A stretch of 64,000 nt of DNA from PBB1 sp965229345. GTDB taxonomy: Bacteria > Pseudomonadota > Gammaproteobacteria > Burkholderiales > Burkholderiaceae_C. Position 1 is the stretch's first letter. Every line of letters begins with the position of its first letter. The notes beneath the pieces are model-generated. The model saw nothing but the letters and a program-made list of their open reading frames with translations. It made no database searches and was not told the DNA's origin. The stretch covers positions 3,534,001 to 3,598,000 of the forward strand of contig OZ245872.1 of the NCBI GenBank assembly GCA_965229345.1. The letters run 5' to 3'. The translations under genes were made by a program, and so were the position numbers. Positions 54,727 through 63,479 of this stretch are shown piece by piece.

Positions 54727-55092
54727 TCAGGCCCCCGCCGAGACCGCCGCCGTGACGACGATCTCGATCTTCCAGTCCGGCCGGGCCAGGCGCGCCTGCA
54801 CCGTGGCACGCGGCGGCGCGTCGCCGGGCGGCACCCAGTCGTCCCAAATGGCATTCATCGCGTCGTAGTCGGCCAGGTCGGCGAGGTAGATCTGGGCCAT
54901 CAGGATGTGCGCGTTGTCGGTGCCGGCCTCGGCCAGCAGACGGTCCACCATGGCCAGCACCTGTCGCGTCTGGCCAGAGATGTCCTGCGTGGCATCGCTG
55001 GGCACCTGCCCCGCGAGGTACACCACGTTCTGGAACACGGCCATCTCGGACAGCCGGTCTCCGACATGAAAACGCTTCAGACTCTGGGACAT
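54727..55092 (-). CDS. RidA family protein
   Basis: 121-residue member of the RidA/YjgF/UK114 family, which hydrolyse reactive enamine/imine intermediates. It has VVYLAGQVPSDATQDISGQTRQV, VDRLLAEAGTDNAHILMAQIYLAD, and the C-terminal ARLARPDWKIEIVVTAAV; the arginine of the active site is in PPRATVQARL. The ATG at 55092 is internal to a longer frame that overlaps plsY. Subfamily assignment is not clear. Confidence 0.9.
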   Translation of the reverse strand: MSQSLKRFHVGDRLSEMAVFQNVVYLAGQVPSDATQDISGQTRQVLAMVDRLLAEAGTDNAHILMAQIYLADLADYDAMNAIWDDWVPPGDAPPRATVQARLARPDWKIEIVVTAAVSAGA

Positions 55093-55121
55093 GGCTTGTG
55101 TTTCCTCGACGGGTGGGATCG

Positions 55122-55778
55122 TCAGCGCTTGGCGCCGCTGCGGGGCGGGGCGGCTGGTGACGGCGAACCCGGTTTCTGCCCCAGCTTGCTCTCGGTGCCG
55201 TTGAGCAGTTTCTGAATGTTGGCGGCGTGCCGCCAGATCAGCAACACCCCCATCGCGCCCGCGGCAATCGCCGTCGGCCCGGGGCCCCAGATCAGCACCT
55301 GGTAGAACGGAGCGAACAGCGCCGACACCAGGGCGGCCAGCGACGAGTAGCGAAAGAAGTAGGCCACGATCAGCCAGGTGAGCAGCGTGGCGACGCCCAG
55401 CCATGGGTTCAGCCCCATCAGCACGCCCGCCGCCGTGGCCACGCCCTTGCCGCCCTTGAAACCGAAGAACACCGGCCACAGGTGCCCCAGGAAGGCCGCC
55501 ACGCCGACCAGCGCCGCCGTGCCCTCGCCCAGACCCCAGGCACCGCCGAATGACGCCACCGCCCACACCGGCATGAAGCCTTTCAGGGCGTCGAGAACCA
55601 GCGTCAACGCCGCAGCGCCCTTGTTGCCCGATCGCAGCACGTTGGTCGCACCGGGGTTGCCCGAGCCATAACTGCGGGGATCGCCCAAGCCCATGGCCCG
55701 GCTGACCAGCACCGCGAAGGAGAGTGAACCGATCAGGTAGGCGGCCAGCGCGGCCACGAGAGGAAAGAAGGGCGCCAT
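55122..55778 (-). CDS. plsY: Acyl phosphate:glycerol-3-phosphate acyltransferase
   Basis: Inner-membrane enzyme for the first step of phospholipid synthesis (218 aa, five membrane segments). Typical motifs: LIGSLSFAVLVSR, YGSGNPGATNVLRSGNKGAA, HLWPVFFGFKGGKGVATAAG and the last loop before IWRHAANIQKLLNGTE. The C-terminal tail is Pro/Ser-rich. It is 29 bases before ridA on the same strand. Confidence 0.96.
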   Translation of the reverse strand: MAPFFPLVAALAAYLIGSLSFAVLVSRAMGLGDPRSYGSGNPGATNVLRSGNKGAAALTLVLDALKGFMPVWAVASFGGAWGLGEGTAALVGVAAFLGHLWPVFFGFKGGKGVATAAGVLMGLNPWLGVATLLTWLIVAYFFRYSSLAALVSALFAPFYQVLIWGPGPTAIAAGAMGVLLIWRHAANIQKLLNGTESKLGQKPGSPSPAAPPRSGAKR

Positions 55779-55847
55779 GCGGTGTGCGTGTTGAGCAGGT
55801 CGGTCAGTGGACCCGTGATTTTGCGCCCTGGCCTCGCAGCGCCCGAG

Positions 55848-56375
55848 TCAGCGCTGTGATTTGAGCGGCCCCTGCGCCACCACGACACCGCCGGTCGCAC
55901 ATTGCACCGGTCGCGCGCCCAGCAACGTGACCAGCACCTTCGGGTCGATGCCCACCAGGTAGCCACGCTGGCCACCGTTGATGTAGACGCGCGGCAGTTC
56001 CAGGACCGTGGCCTCGACGTAGATGGGCATCGCCTTCTTCGTGCCGAACGGTGAGGTGCCGCCGACCAGGTAGCCACTGTGCCGCTGCGCCACCTCGGGT
56101 TTGCAGTTCTGTACCTTCTTCACCCCGATCTGGCGCGCCAGGTTCTTGGTGCTGACCTGCAGGTCGCCGTGCATCAGCACCACCAGCGGTTGCGCCCGCT
56201 CGTCTTCCATGACCAGCGTCTTCACCACGTGGTGCTCGTCGACGCCCAACTGCCGTGCGGATTCGGCCGTGCCGCCGTTGTCCACATAGTCGTACAGGTG
56301 CTCGGTGTAGACCACCGCGCGGCGCTTGAGCAGTTGCGTCGCCGGGGTTTCGGAGGCGTGTTCCTTGCGACTCAT
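55848..56375 (-). CDS. ybaK: Cys-tRNA(Pro)/Cys-tRNA(Cys) deacylase
   Basis: Trans-editing protein (175 aa) removing Cys from tRNA-Pro. It has VKTLVMEDERAQPLVVLMHGDLQVSTKNLAR, the catalytic lysine region KKVQNCKPEVAQRHSGYLVGGTSPFGTKK and the fold end VYINGGQRGYLVGIDP (given as parts). It lies 9 bases behind the glycosyltransferase gene. Confidence 0.93.
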   Translation of the reverse strand: MSRKEHASETPATQLLKRRAVVYTEHLYDYVDNGGTAESARQLGVDEHHVVKTLVMEDERAQPLVVLMHGDLQVSTKNLARQIGVKKVQNCKPEVAQRHSGYLVGGTSPFGTKKAMPIYVEATVLELPRVYINGGQRGYLVGIDPKVLVTLLGARPVQCATGGVVVAQGPLKSQR

Positions 56376-56384
56376 CGGGCGTCT

Positions 56385-57434
56385 TCAGCCTTTGCGGCTC
56401 AATCCGAGCCGGCGCTTGATCCATCGCCGACCCTGTTTGAGTGATTCACGCACCGCACCGATCGGATGAAACTCCTTTTGTTCGAATTCAGTATCTTCCT
56501 TGGGCACGATATGGTTATTTTCCTGTAGCCGGATGATGTATCTGTCGAATCGGTGAATGAGGGATTCTCTTTCGGCATCGAAGTATTTGACAGTCAACAA
56601 ATCATGGGCAGGCAGCGGATCATAGATAAATTCAGTGGGCTTTTCATCGGTAGGCCGAACGGAGTATGACAGTGCATATTCTCTGATCTCATCCCTGGTG
56701 ATGCGAAAATTTCTTGCTCGAATCGATGCCGCCAGTTCCGCCCAGTGAAAGGATTCTTTGGGCCGGCTGTCCTTCTTCAGCATCCGCGAATGATTGAAAA
56801 GTATGATTTTCGCAATCAGCTGATTGGCGCTGCGAATCGGGAAATGGGCCAGCGGGCTTGCAAGCACGGTTCTTTCACAAGCACCCCCATCCAGTCGCTC
56901 GACAACGTGGCTGCCCGGTCTAACGCGCACTTTTCTAAACAAAGCCTTGGGAATCACCGACTTGTACATCTGATACCCCTCGACACGTCGCCGATGCGTC
57001 ATCCGCGAGGTCACGGAAACCGAGGGATTGAGGTTTTCCAGATCATCCTCGACGGGGATATAGGTCTTCCACGGCATGACCCCGTATCCATCAGGCTCTA
57101 TTTTTTCAAGATCGGCGATGAACGACTGCCGATCGGGGGCGGCGAGAAACTCATCGGCGTCCAGCAGAACTGCGAAATCAGCGGCCGGCTCCAGCTCGGC
57201 CATTTTCTTCACCGCGACGGTGATGGCACGATCCTGCTGGTTGCTACAGCTGGTGCTCTCCCACATTTCCACCGCCAGCCCCTCGTTCGCCAGCGAGGCC
57301 AGGATGGCCACGGTCTTGTCCTTGCTCAGGTTATCGATGACATAAAGCTTGTCGAGATAAGCAAGGTTGTGCCGAACGAATGATTCGATGATGTCATCTT
57401 CATCGCGGACACAGCTAATACCGATGATTCTCAT
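56385..57434 (-). CDS. Glycosyltransferase family 2-type protein, low GC
   Basis: 349-residue protein with the GT-A fold start IGISCVRDEDDIIESFVRHN, followed by LYVIDNLSKDKTVAIL and the metal-binding FAVLLDADEFLAAP. These match the Glyco_tranf_2_4/GT92-like group acting on surface polysaccharides or protein glycans. Base composition is clearly lower in GC than its neighbours and codons are A/T-ending, which indicates recent acquisition. The ATG has no ribosome site; a TATATAAAAA run lies directly upstream. Donor and acceptor sugars are unknown. Confidence 0.82.
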   Translation of the reverse strand: MRIIGISCVRDEDDIIESFVRHNLAYLDKLYVIDNLSKDKTVAILASLANEGLAVEMWESTSCSNQQDRAITVAVKKMAELEPAADFAVLLDADEFLAAPDRQSFIADLEKIEPDGYGVMPWKTYIPVEDDLENLNPSVSVTSRMTHRRRVEGYQMYKSVIPKALFRKVRVRPGSHVVERLDGGACERTVLASPLAHFPIRSANQLIAKIILFNHSRMLKKDSRPKESFHWAELAASIRARNFRITRDEIREYALSYSVRPTDEKPTEFIYDPLPAHDLLTVKYFDAERESLIHRFDRYIIRLQENNHIVPKEDTEFEQKEFHPIGAVRESLKQGRRWIKRRLGLSRKG

Positions 57435-57484
57435 TTTTTATATAGGAGGCAAATAAGCAGTCTTCCGATTCACCCTGTTTTTCG

Positions 57485-57510
57485 CGCCGCATCTGCACCG
57501 CGATGCGGCG
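57485..57510. other. Perfect stem-loop between GNAT and glycosyltransferase genes
   Basis: CGCCGCATC and GATGCGGCG form a 9-base stem with an 8-base loop, 21 bases behind the GNAT stop (minus strand). No T-run follows in that direction, so it may protect mRNA ends. It also marks the border of the low-GC gene. Confidence 0.45.
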
Positions 57511-57530
57511 GGTGATGCCGGATCACGGGC

Positions 57531-58037
57531 TCAGGCAGCAAAGCGCTGCAGCGCATCCCCGGTCACTCTGCAGATGCGCCAGTCGGGCATCACTGTTGCG
57601 CCCATCTTTTCGTAGAAGCGGATCGCATTGGCGTTCCAGTCCAGCACGCTCCATTCAAAGCGTCCGTAATCCCGCTCCACGGCCAACCGGCCAACACGGC
57701 TGAGCAAGGCCTCGCCCACGCCACGGCCTCGGTGGGCGGGCTGAACATACAGGTCTTCGAGGTACAGCCCGGGCTGCGCGAGGAAGGTCGAGAAATTGGT
57801 GAAGAACACGGCGAACCCCACCACCTCGCCCTGGCTCTCGGCGACCAACGCTTCGACCACGGCGCGCTCGCCAAACAGATGTGGGCGCAGCTTCTCGGGG
57901 GTGACCTGCAGCAGGTACGTCAGCTGTTCGAAGTCAGCCAGTTCACGGATCAGTTGAACGATGGCGGTGACGTCGCGCAGCTCTGCGGCGCGAATAAAAA
58001 AGGAGAGGGAAGCGGGGTCAGTGGCGTCGGTGGTCAT
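57531..58037 (-). CDS. GNAT acetyltransferase (SSAT-like)
   Basis: 168-residue N-acetyltransferase. It has FFIRAAELRDVTAIVQLIRELADFE, the acetyl-CoA loop PAHRGRGVGEALLSRV, and the C-terminal VLDWNANAIRFYEKMGA. The pattern LEDLYVQP with DWRICR resembles spermidine/spermine acetyltransferases, so a polyamine or small amine is a possible substrate. Its ATG overlaps the DUF4212 stop as ATGA. Confidence 0.87.
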   Translation of the reverse strand: MTTDATDPASLSFFIRAAELRDVTAIVQLIRELADFEQLTYLLQVTPEKLRPHLFGERAVVEALVAESQGEVVGFAVFFTNFSTFLAQPGLYLEDLYVQPAHRGRGVGEALLSRVGRLAVERDYGRFEWSVLDWNANAIRFYEKMGATVMPDWRICRVTGDALQRFAA

Positions 58038-58303
58038 GCGGGGTCTTGGTGATCTTCCGACAGCCCGTGCTGACGGTCGAGGCGTTCCATGTGTCTGGCG
58101 TAATAGGCCACGATGATGACGTAGACCAGGGGGGCGCCCAGCGCGGCCACCCAGAAGCTGAACGGCCCGCCGAAAAAGCTGAAATTCAGCTCTCGCGCAA
58201 AGAAGGTCAGCACGAAGGTCACCACGAACCAGATCGCCAGCAGCAGCGCGGTGATGCGGCGGTTCTGGCGCCAGTGCGCCTCGTGTCGATCGGTCGATGG
58301 CAT
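58034..58303 (-). CDS. DUF4212 symporter small subunit, orphan
   Basis: 89-residue protein with two hydrophobic helices (ITALLLAIWFVVTFVLTFF; FWVAALGAPLVYVIIVAYYA) and the family start HWRQNRRI, end YYARHMERLDRQHG. Relatives are the small subunit of a sodium:solute symporter, normally followed by the large subunit. Here the next gene is a GNAT acetyltransferase with overlapping translation, and no large subunit is in the window. Start at 58303; the frame is open to 58360. Confidence 0.82.
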   Translation of the reverse strand: MPSTDRHEAHWRQNRRITALLLAIWFVVTFVLTFFARELNFSFFGGPFSFWVAALGAPLVYVIIVAYYARHMERLDRQHGLSEDHQDPA

Positions 58304-58401
58304 GGGTCGGTCTGCAGTGGGTTGGCCGGTCAACGTGATCGTCGTTGCACAGGGGCGCATGAGAGAATCGAACGCTGCAATTTGAACAGGCTTGTTACCT
58401 C

Positions 58402-59506
58402 ATGGACGTCGAACACATCAACGCAATTGGCCATCGTTTGATCGACCTGAGCCGCCGCACAGTCGATCTTCGGGGGTATCTTTGACTACGATCGCAAAGC
58501 ACTGCGGCTGAACGAAGTCAACGCAGCACTGGAAAACCCCAGCGTCTGGAACGAGCCGAAACGGGCCCAGGAACTGGGACGCGAGAAACGCACGCTGGAA
58601 GCGGTCGTTCACACCATCGACCACCTCAACAGCAACCTCGCTGACAACACCGAGTTGTACGACATGTCGAAGGCCGACGGCGACTTCGACGGCCTGCTGG
58701 CCATCGAAGCCGATGCGGCCAAGCTCGAAGAGATCGTGGCCCAGCTCGAGTTCCGCCGGATGTTCAACAACCCGGCCGACCCGAGCAACTGCTTCATCGA
58801 CATCCAGGCGGGTGCGGGCGGTACCGAGGCCTGCGACTGGGCCGGCATGCTGCTGCGCCAATACCTCAAGTACTGCGAGCGCAAGGGCTTCAAGGCCACG
58901 CTGGAAGACGAGACCCCGGGCGACATCGCTGGCATCAAGAGCGCCACGGTCAAGGTCGAGGGCGAGTACGCCTTCGGCCTGTTGCGCACCGAAACCGGCG
59001 TGCATCGCCTGGTGCGCAAGAGCCCGTTCGATTCGGCCGGCGGTCGCCACACCTCGTTCGCGAGCCTGTTCGTCTACCCCGAGGTCGACGACACGGTGGA
59101 GATCGAGATCAACCCCTCGGACGTGCGCACCGACACCTTCCGCGCCTCAGGCGCGGGCGGCCAGCACATCAACAAGACCGACTCGGCGGTGCGCCTGACA
59201 CACATCCCCACAGGCATCGTGGTGCAGTGCCAGGATGGCCGCAGCCAGCACAGCAACCGTGACGTGGCCTGGAAGCGGCTGCGCTCGCGCCTGTACGACT
59301 TCGAGATGCGCAAGCGCATGGAAGAGCAGCAGAAGCTCGAAGACACCAAGACCGACGTCGGCTGGGGCCACCAGATCCGCAGTTACGTGCTCGACCAGAG
59401 CCGCATCAAGGACCTGCGCACCGGCTACGAGGTATCGGCCACGCAGAAGGTCCTCGATGGCGACCTCGACCCGTTCATCGAAGCCAGCTTGAAGCAAGGT
59501 GTGTGA
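58402..59506 (+). CDS. prfB: Peptide chain release factor 2, programmed +1 frameshift
   Basis: Terminates translation at UGA and UAA. Translation starts at 58402, reads 27 codons to CTT (58480-58482), meets an in-frame TGA at 58483, and must shift +1 to GAC at 58484; the full product has 367 residues. The site has the classic CGGGGGTATCTTTGAC layout: an internal ribosome-site-like GGGGG three bases before CTT-TGA-C. Function motifs are present: SPF for stop recognition (VRKSPFDSAGG) and GGQ at residues 252-254. The shift rises when RF2 is scarce, giving autoregulation. Confidence 0.97.
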
Positions 59507-62172
59507 TGCGTGAAGGCACTGCCCCCCTGATCCGCCGCGAGGACTACAGCGCGCCGGCGTTCTGGATCAAGACGGTCGACCTGACCTTCGACCTCGACCC
59601 GGTGCGCACCCTGGTGACGAGCCGGATGCAGCTCGAACGCAACCCGGCCGTTCCGGCCCAGCCCCTGAGGTTGCATGGCGAGGACCTGTCGGTGCTGCGG
59701 GTGCTGGTCAACGGCGAGAGCGTGTCGTTCCGCCATGAAGACGGGCTGCTGGTGCTCGACAGCCTTCAGCACATGCCCGAGGGCCCGTTCACGCTCGAAA
59801 TCCGCAACACCTGTTCGCCCGAGCGCAACACGCAGTTGTCGGGGCTGTACACCTCGAATGGCGGCCTGTTCACCCAGTGCGAGGCCGAGGGCTTCCGGCG
59901 CATCACCTACTTCCTTGATCGCCCGGATGTGATGGCGGTCTACAGCGTGACCTTGCGCGCCAACAAGGCCGCCTACCCGGTGCTGCTGTCCAACGGCAAC
60001 CTGGTCTCGCAGTCCGACCTCGACGGCGGCAAGCACCAGGCGGTCTGGCACGACCCGTTCCCCAAGCCCAGCTACTTGTTCGCGCTGGTGGCCGCTGACT
60101 TGGTCGCGCGTGAGCAGCACATCCGCACGCGCGCCGGGCGCGATCACCTGCTTCAGGTGTATGTGCGCCGAGGCGACCTCGACAAGACCGAGCACGCGAT
60201 GAACTCGCTGATCGCCAGCATCGTCTGGGACGAAGCCCGCTTCAAGCTGCCGCTGGACCTTGACCGCTTCATGATCGTGGCCGTCGGCGACTTCAACATG
60301 GGCGCGATGGAGAACAAGGGGTTGAACATCTTCAACACCAAGTTCGTGCTGGCCACACCGGCCACCGCCACCGATGTCGACTACGCCGGCATCGAGAGCG
60401 TGGTGGGCCATGAGTATTTCCACAACTGGACCGGCAACCGCATCACCTGCCGCGACTGGTTCCAGCTCAGCCTGAAGGAAGGCCTGACCGTCTTCCGTGA
60501 CCAGGAATTCAGCATCGACATGGCCGGCAGCGAGAGCGCCCGCGCGGTCAAGCGCATCGAGGACGTGCGGCAACTGCGCCAGCTGCAGTTCCCCGAAGAC
60601 GCGGGCCCGATGGCGCACCCGGTGCGTCCCGACAGCTACCAGCAGATCAACAACTTCTACACCGCCACCGTCTACGAAAAAGGCGCCGAGGTCGTGCGGA
60701 TGATGCAGACGCTGGTCGGCCGCGACGGGTTCGCGCGCGGCATGACGCTGTACTTCGAACGGCACGACGGCCACGCGGTGACCTGCGACGATTTCGCGCA
60801 GGCGATCGCCGATGCCAACCCGGGCAGCGCGCTGGCCGAACACCTGGCAGCCTTCAAGCGCTGGTATGCACAGTCCGGTACGCCGCGTCTCACCGCGGTC
60901 GGGCAGTTCGATGCGCAGGCGCAAACCTACACGCTCACGGTGGAGCAGACACTGGCTGCGGGCCAGCAACCCTTCGTCATCCCGTTGGCGATGGGCCTGA
61001 TCTCGCGCGATGGCGCCGCCCTCCCCCTGCGCCTGGAGGGCGAAGCCGAAGCGGTTGGCCACCACCGCGTGCTGGTACTGGACACCGCCCAGAGCCGCTA
61101 CACCTTCACCGGCATCACCAGCGCCCCGGTGCCGTCGTTGTTGCGCGGGTTCTCGGCGCCGGTGATCCTCTCTGACGACCTCAGCGACGCCGACCTGCTG
61201 GTGCTGCTCCAGCACGACAGCGATCCTTTCAGCCGCTGGGAAGCCGGCCAACGCCTCGCGCTCAACCGTCTGCTGGCGGCCACCCATGACGCCGGTGCGT
61301 TGACGCTGGACGATGCCTTCATCGCCGCGATGCGGCAGATCCTGCGCCATCCGACGCTGGACGCCGCCTTCAAGGACCTGCTGTTGACACCCCCGAGCGA
61401 AGCCTACGTGGCCGAGAAGCTCGCCGTCGTCGATCCTCAGCGCATCCACGCCGCCCGTGAAGCCATGCGCATGCAGCTGGCGGCCGCGCTGCGCGACGAC
61501 TGGGCCTGGGCCTACGAACAGCCCCAGCTGGCAGGCGCGTACACGCCCGACCCGGTGTCTGCCGGCAAGCGATCGTTGGCCAACCTGGCACTGTCGATGC
61601 TGTGTCTCGATGCCGTGGCGCGGGGCGATGCGGTCTGGCCGGGTCGGGCCTACCAGCGTTTCAAGGACGCCGCCCACATGACCGACCGCCTGGGCGCGCT
61701 GGCAGCGCTGGTCAACGCCCACGCCGAGCTGGCCGCGCCCGCGCTGGAACGCTTCCATGCGATGTTCAGGGGCGAGGCGCTGGTCATCGACAAATGGTTC
61801 GCGCTGCAGGCCACCGCGCCCGAGGTCGATGGCCGGGTGTTCGCGCGGGCGCAGCAGCTGCTGCTGCATCCGGACTTTTCCATCCGCAACCCGAACCGCG
61901 CGCGCAGCCTGATCACCTCGTTGTGCATGATGAATCCGGCAGCGTTCCACCGTGCCGACGCCGCAGGCTATGCCTTCTGGGCCGATCGGGTGCTCGAGCT
62001 CGATGGCGCGAACCCCCAGCTGGCCGCCCGCATCGCCCGCATCATGGACCGCTGGAGTCGACTGGCCGAGCCTTACCGCAGCGCCGCGCACCAGGCCATC
62101 AGCCGGGTCGCAGCCAAGCCCGATCTGTCGAGCGACGTGCGTGAGATCGTCACCCGCGCTCTGGCATCCTGA
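59506..62172 (+). CDS. pepN: Aminopeptidase N
   Basis: Zinc metallopeptidase of the M1 family (888 aa from the ATG at 59506), removing N-terminal residues in the cytoplasm. It has the substrate-binding GAMEN motif (NMGAMENKGLN) and the zinc site HEYFHNW with the first histidine at residue 302, plus a second-shell glutamate in SLKEGLTVFRDQEF. Fold and length match E. coli PepN. The start overlaps the prfB stop by one base (TGATG), so the two are translationally coupled. Confidence 0.97.
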   Translation: MREGTAPLIRREDYSAPAFWIKTVDLTFDLDPVRTLVTSRMQLERNPAVPAQPLRLHGEDLSVLRVLVNGESVSFRHEDGLLVLDSLQHMPEGPFTLEIRNTCSPERNTQLSGLYTSNGGLFTQCEAEGFRRITYFLDRPDVMAVYSVTLRANKAAYPVLLSNGNLVSQSDLDGGKHQAVWHDPFPKPSYLFALVAADLVAREQHIRTRAGRDHLLQVYVRRGDLDKTEHAMNSLIASIVWDEARFKLPLDLDRFMIVAVGDFNMGAMENKGLNIFNTKFVLATPATATDVDYAGIESVVGHEYFHNWTGNRITCRDWFQLSLKEGLTVFRDQEFSIDMAGSESARAVKRIEDVRQLRQLQFPEDAGPMAHPVRPDSYQQINNFYTATVYEKGAEVVRMMQTLVGRDGFARGMTLYFERHDGHAVTCDDFAQAIADANPGSALAEHLAAFKRWYAQSGTPRLTAVGQFDAQAQTYTLTVEQTLAAGQQPFVIPLAMGLISRDGAALPLRLEGEAEAVGHHRVLVLDTAQSRYTFTGITSAPVPSLLRGFSAPVILSDDLSDADLLVLLQHDSDPFSRWEAGQRLALNRLLAATHDAGALTLDDAFIAAMRQILRHPTLDAAFKDLLLTPPSEAYVAEKLAVVDPQRIHAAREAMRMQLAAALRDDWAWAYEQPQLAGAYTPDPVSAGKRSLANLALSMLCLDAVARGDAVWPGRAYQRFKDAAHMTDRLGALAALVNAHAELAAPALERFHAMFRGEALVIDKWFALQATAPEVDGRVFARAQQLLLHPDFSIRNPNRARSLITSLCMMNPAAFHRADAAGYAFWADRVLELDGANPQLAARIARIMDRWSRLAEPYRSAAHQAISRVAAKPDLSSDVREIVTRALAS

Positions 62173-62207
62173 GCACCGCAACCACCGCCCAACCCGAGTG
62201 ACCGACG

Positions 62208-63227
62208 ATGAGCAAACGAATCAGCCTGACGCAGTACCTGGTCGAACAGCAGCGCCAGCACGGTCACATCCCGGCGCAACTGCGCTTGCTGATCGAGGTG
62301 GTGGCTCGCGCCTGCAAGCGCATCAGCATCAGCGTCAACAAAGGAGCTCTGGGTGACGTGCTGGGCAGTGCCCACACCGAGAACGTGCAAGGCGAGGTGC
62401 AGAAGAAGCTCGACATCATCGCCAACGAGGTGCTGATCGAGGCCAATGAATGGGGCGGCCACCTGGCGGCCATGGCCAGCGAGGAAATGGAAGACGTGTA
62501 CGCCGTGCCGAACCGCTTCCCTCAGGGCGAATACCTGCTGCTGTTCGACCCGCTCGACGGCTCGAGCAACATCGATGTGAACGTCAGCATCGGCACCATC
62601 TTCTCGGTGCTCAAGCGAGACGACGCCAGCGGCCCCGTCACCGAAGCCGATTTCCTGCAACCCGGACGTCAGCAGGCCGCGGCCGGCTACTGCGTCTACG
62701 GGCCACAGACCACGCTGGTGCTCACGGTCGGCGATGGCGTCGCGATGTTCACGCTCGACCGCGAGCAGGGTTCCTGGGTGCTGACGCAGGACGGCGTGCA
62801 GATTCCTGAAGACACCCAGGAATTCGCGATCAACATGAGCAACATGCGCCACTGGGCGCCGCCGATGCGCCGCTACATCGACGAATGCCTCGCGGGCACC
62901 GAGGGGGTGCGCGGCAAGAACTTCAACATGCGCTGGATCGCCAGCATGGTGGCCGACGTGCACCGCATCCTGACCCGCGGCGGCGTGTTCATCTACCCCT
63001 GGGACCAGCGCGAGCCTGGCAAGGCCGGCAAGCTGCGGTTGATGTACGAGGCCAACCCGATGGGCTTTCTGGTCGAACAGGCCGGCGGCGCAGCCACCAA
63101 CGGACAACAGCGCATCCTCGACATCGCACCCGATGCACTGCACCAGCGTGTGAGCGTCATGCTCGGCTCGAAAAACGAAGTCGAACGCGTGACCCGTTAT
63201 CACCAGGAGGCGGGCTGGACGGCCTAG
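62208..63227 (+). CDS. fbp: Fructose-1,6-bisphosphatase class I
   Basis: Gluconeogenesis and Calvin-cycle enzyme making fructose 6-phosphate (339 aa). The metal site LLFDPLDGSSNIDVNVSIGTIFS (given in part as DPLDGSSN, about residue 117) and the active-site lysine region GKLRLMYEANPMGFLVEQAGG are present. RISLTQYLVEQQ is the usual N terminus. It is 35 bases behind pepN. Only this class I form is in the window; no other Calvin-cycle genes are nearby. Confidence 0.96.
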   Translation: MSKRISLTQYLVEQQRQHGHIPAQLRLLIEVVARACKRISISVNKGALGDVLGSAHTENVQGEVQKKLDIIANEVLIEANEWGGHLAAMASEEMEDVYAVPNRFPQGEYLLLFDPLDGSSNIDVNVSIGTIFSVLKRDDASGPVTEADFLQPGRQQAAAGYCVYGPQTTLVLTVGDGVAMFTLDREQGSWVLTQDGVQIPEDTQEFAINMSNMRHWAPPMRRYIDECLAGTEGVRGKNFNMRWIASMVADVHRILTRGGVFIYPWDQREPGKAGKLRLMYEANPMGFLVEQAGGAATNGQQRILDIAPDALHQRVSVMLGSKNEVERVTRYHQEAGWTA

Positions 63228-63243
63228 TCTGGGGGCTGCCGGC

Positions 63244-63249
63244 TATAAT
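63244..63249 (+). promoter_or_regulatory. -10 box of tRNA-Thr
   Basis: TATAAT, a perfect -10 hexamer, lies 10 bases before the mature 5' end of tRNA-Thr. No consensus -35 is seen; the upstream region overlaps the end of fbp. Confidence 0.7.
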
Positions 63250-63259
63250 CGTGGGCTGC

Positions 63260-63335
63260 GCCGGTGTAGCTCAGTTGGTAGAGCAGCTCATTCGTAATGA
63301 GAAGGTCGAGGGTTCGATTCCTTTCTCCGGCACCA
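63260..63335 (+). tRNA. tRNA-Thr (anticodon CGT)
   Basis: 76 bases with an encoded CCA. The anticodon stem CTCAT/ATGAG encloses TTCGTAA, giving CGT, which reads ACG. Acceptor arm GCCGGTG/CTCCGGC pairs except for one T6-T67 mismatch. The T stem has G-T pairs but folds. A perfect TATAAT precedes it and a terminator follows. Confidence 0.95.
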
Positions 63336-63351
63336 GTCGAATCAAGCGCTG

Positions 63352-63384
63352 AGCCCCGTTCAAAAGACGGGGCTTTGTCGTTTC
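63352..63384 (+). terminator. Terminator after tRNA-Thr
   Basis: AGCCCCGT and ACGGGGCT form an 8-base stem with a 7-base loop, followed by TTGTCGTTTC. Confidence 0.8.
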
Positions 63385-63479
63385 TAGCGCTTTAGCCAGC
63401 GCTTCATCGGGCAGTGGTCGATTTGATCGCCACCGCCATGGCCCGCTTGCAGGCCTGGACCTTGCGAGCACCTCAGGCC

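Noticed and set aside
54727..55566. 279-residue frame suggesting a PlsY-RidA fusion
   Set aside because: The N-terminal part is plsY in another frame; RidA starts at 55092.
58655..59506. prfB as a shorter gene starting near 58655
   Set aside because: The upstream frame from 58402 with the classical frameshift site gives the complete N-terminal domain of RF2.
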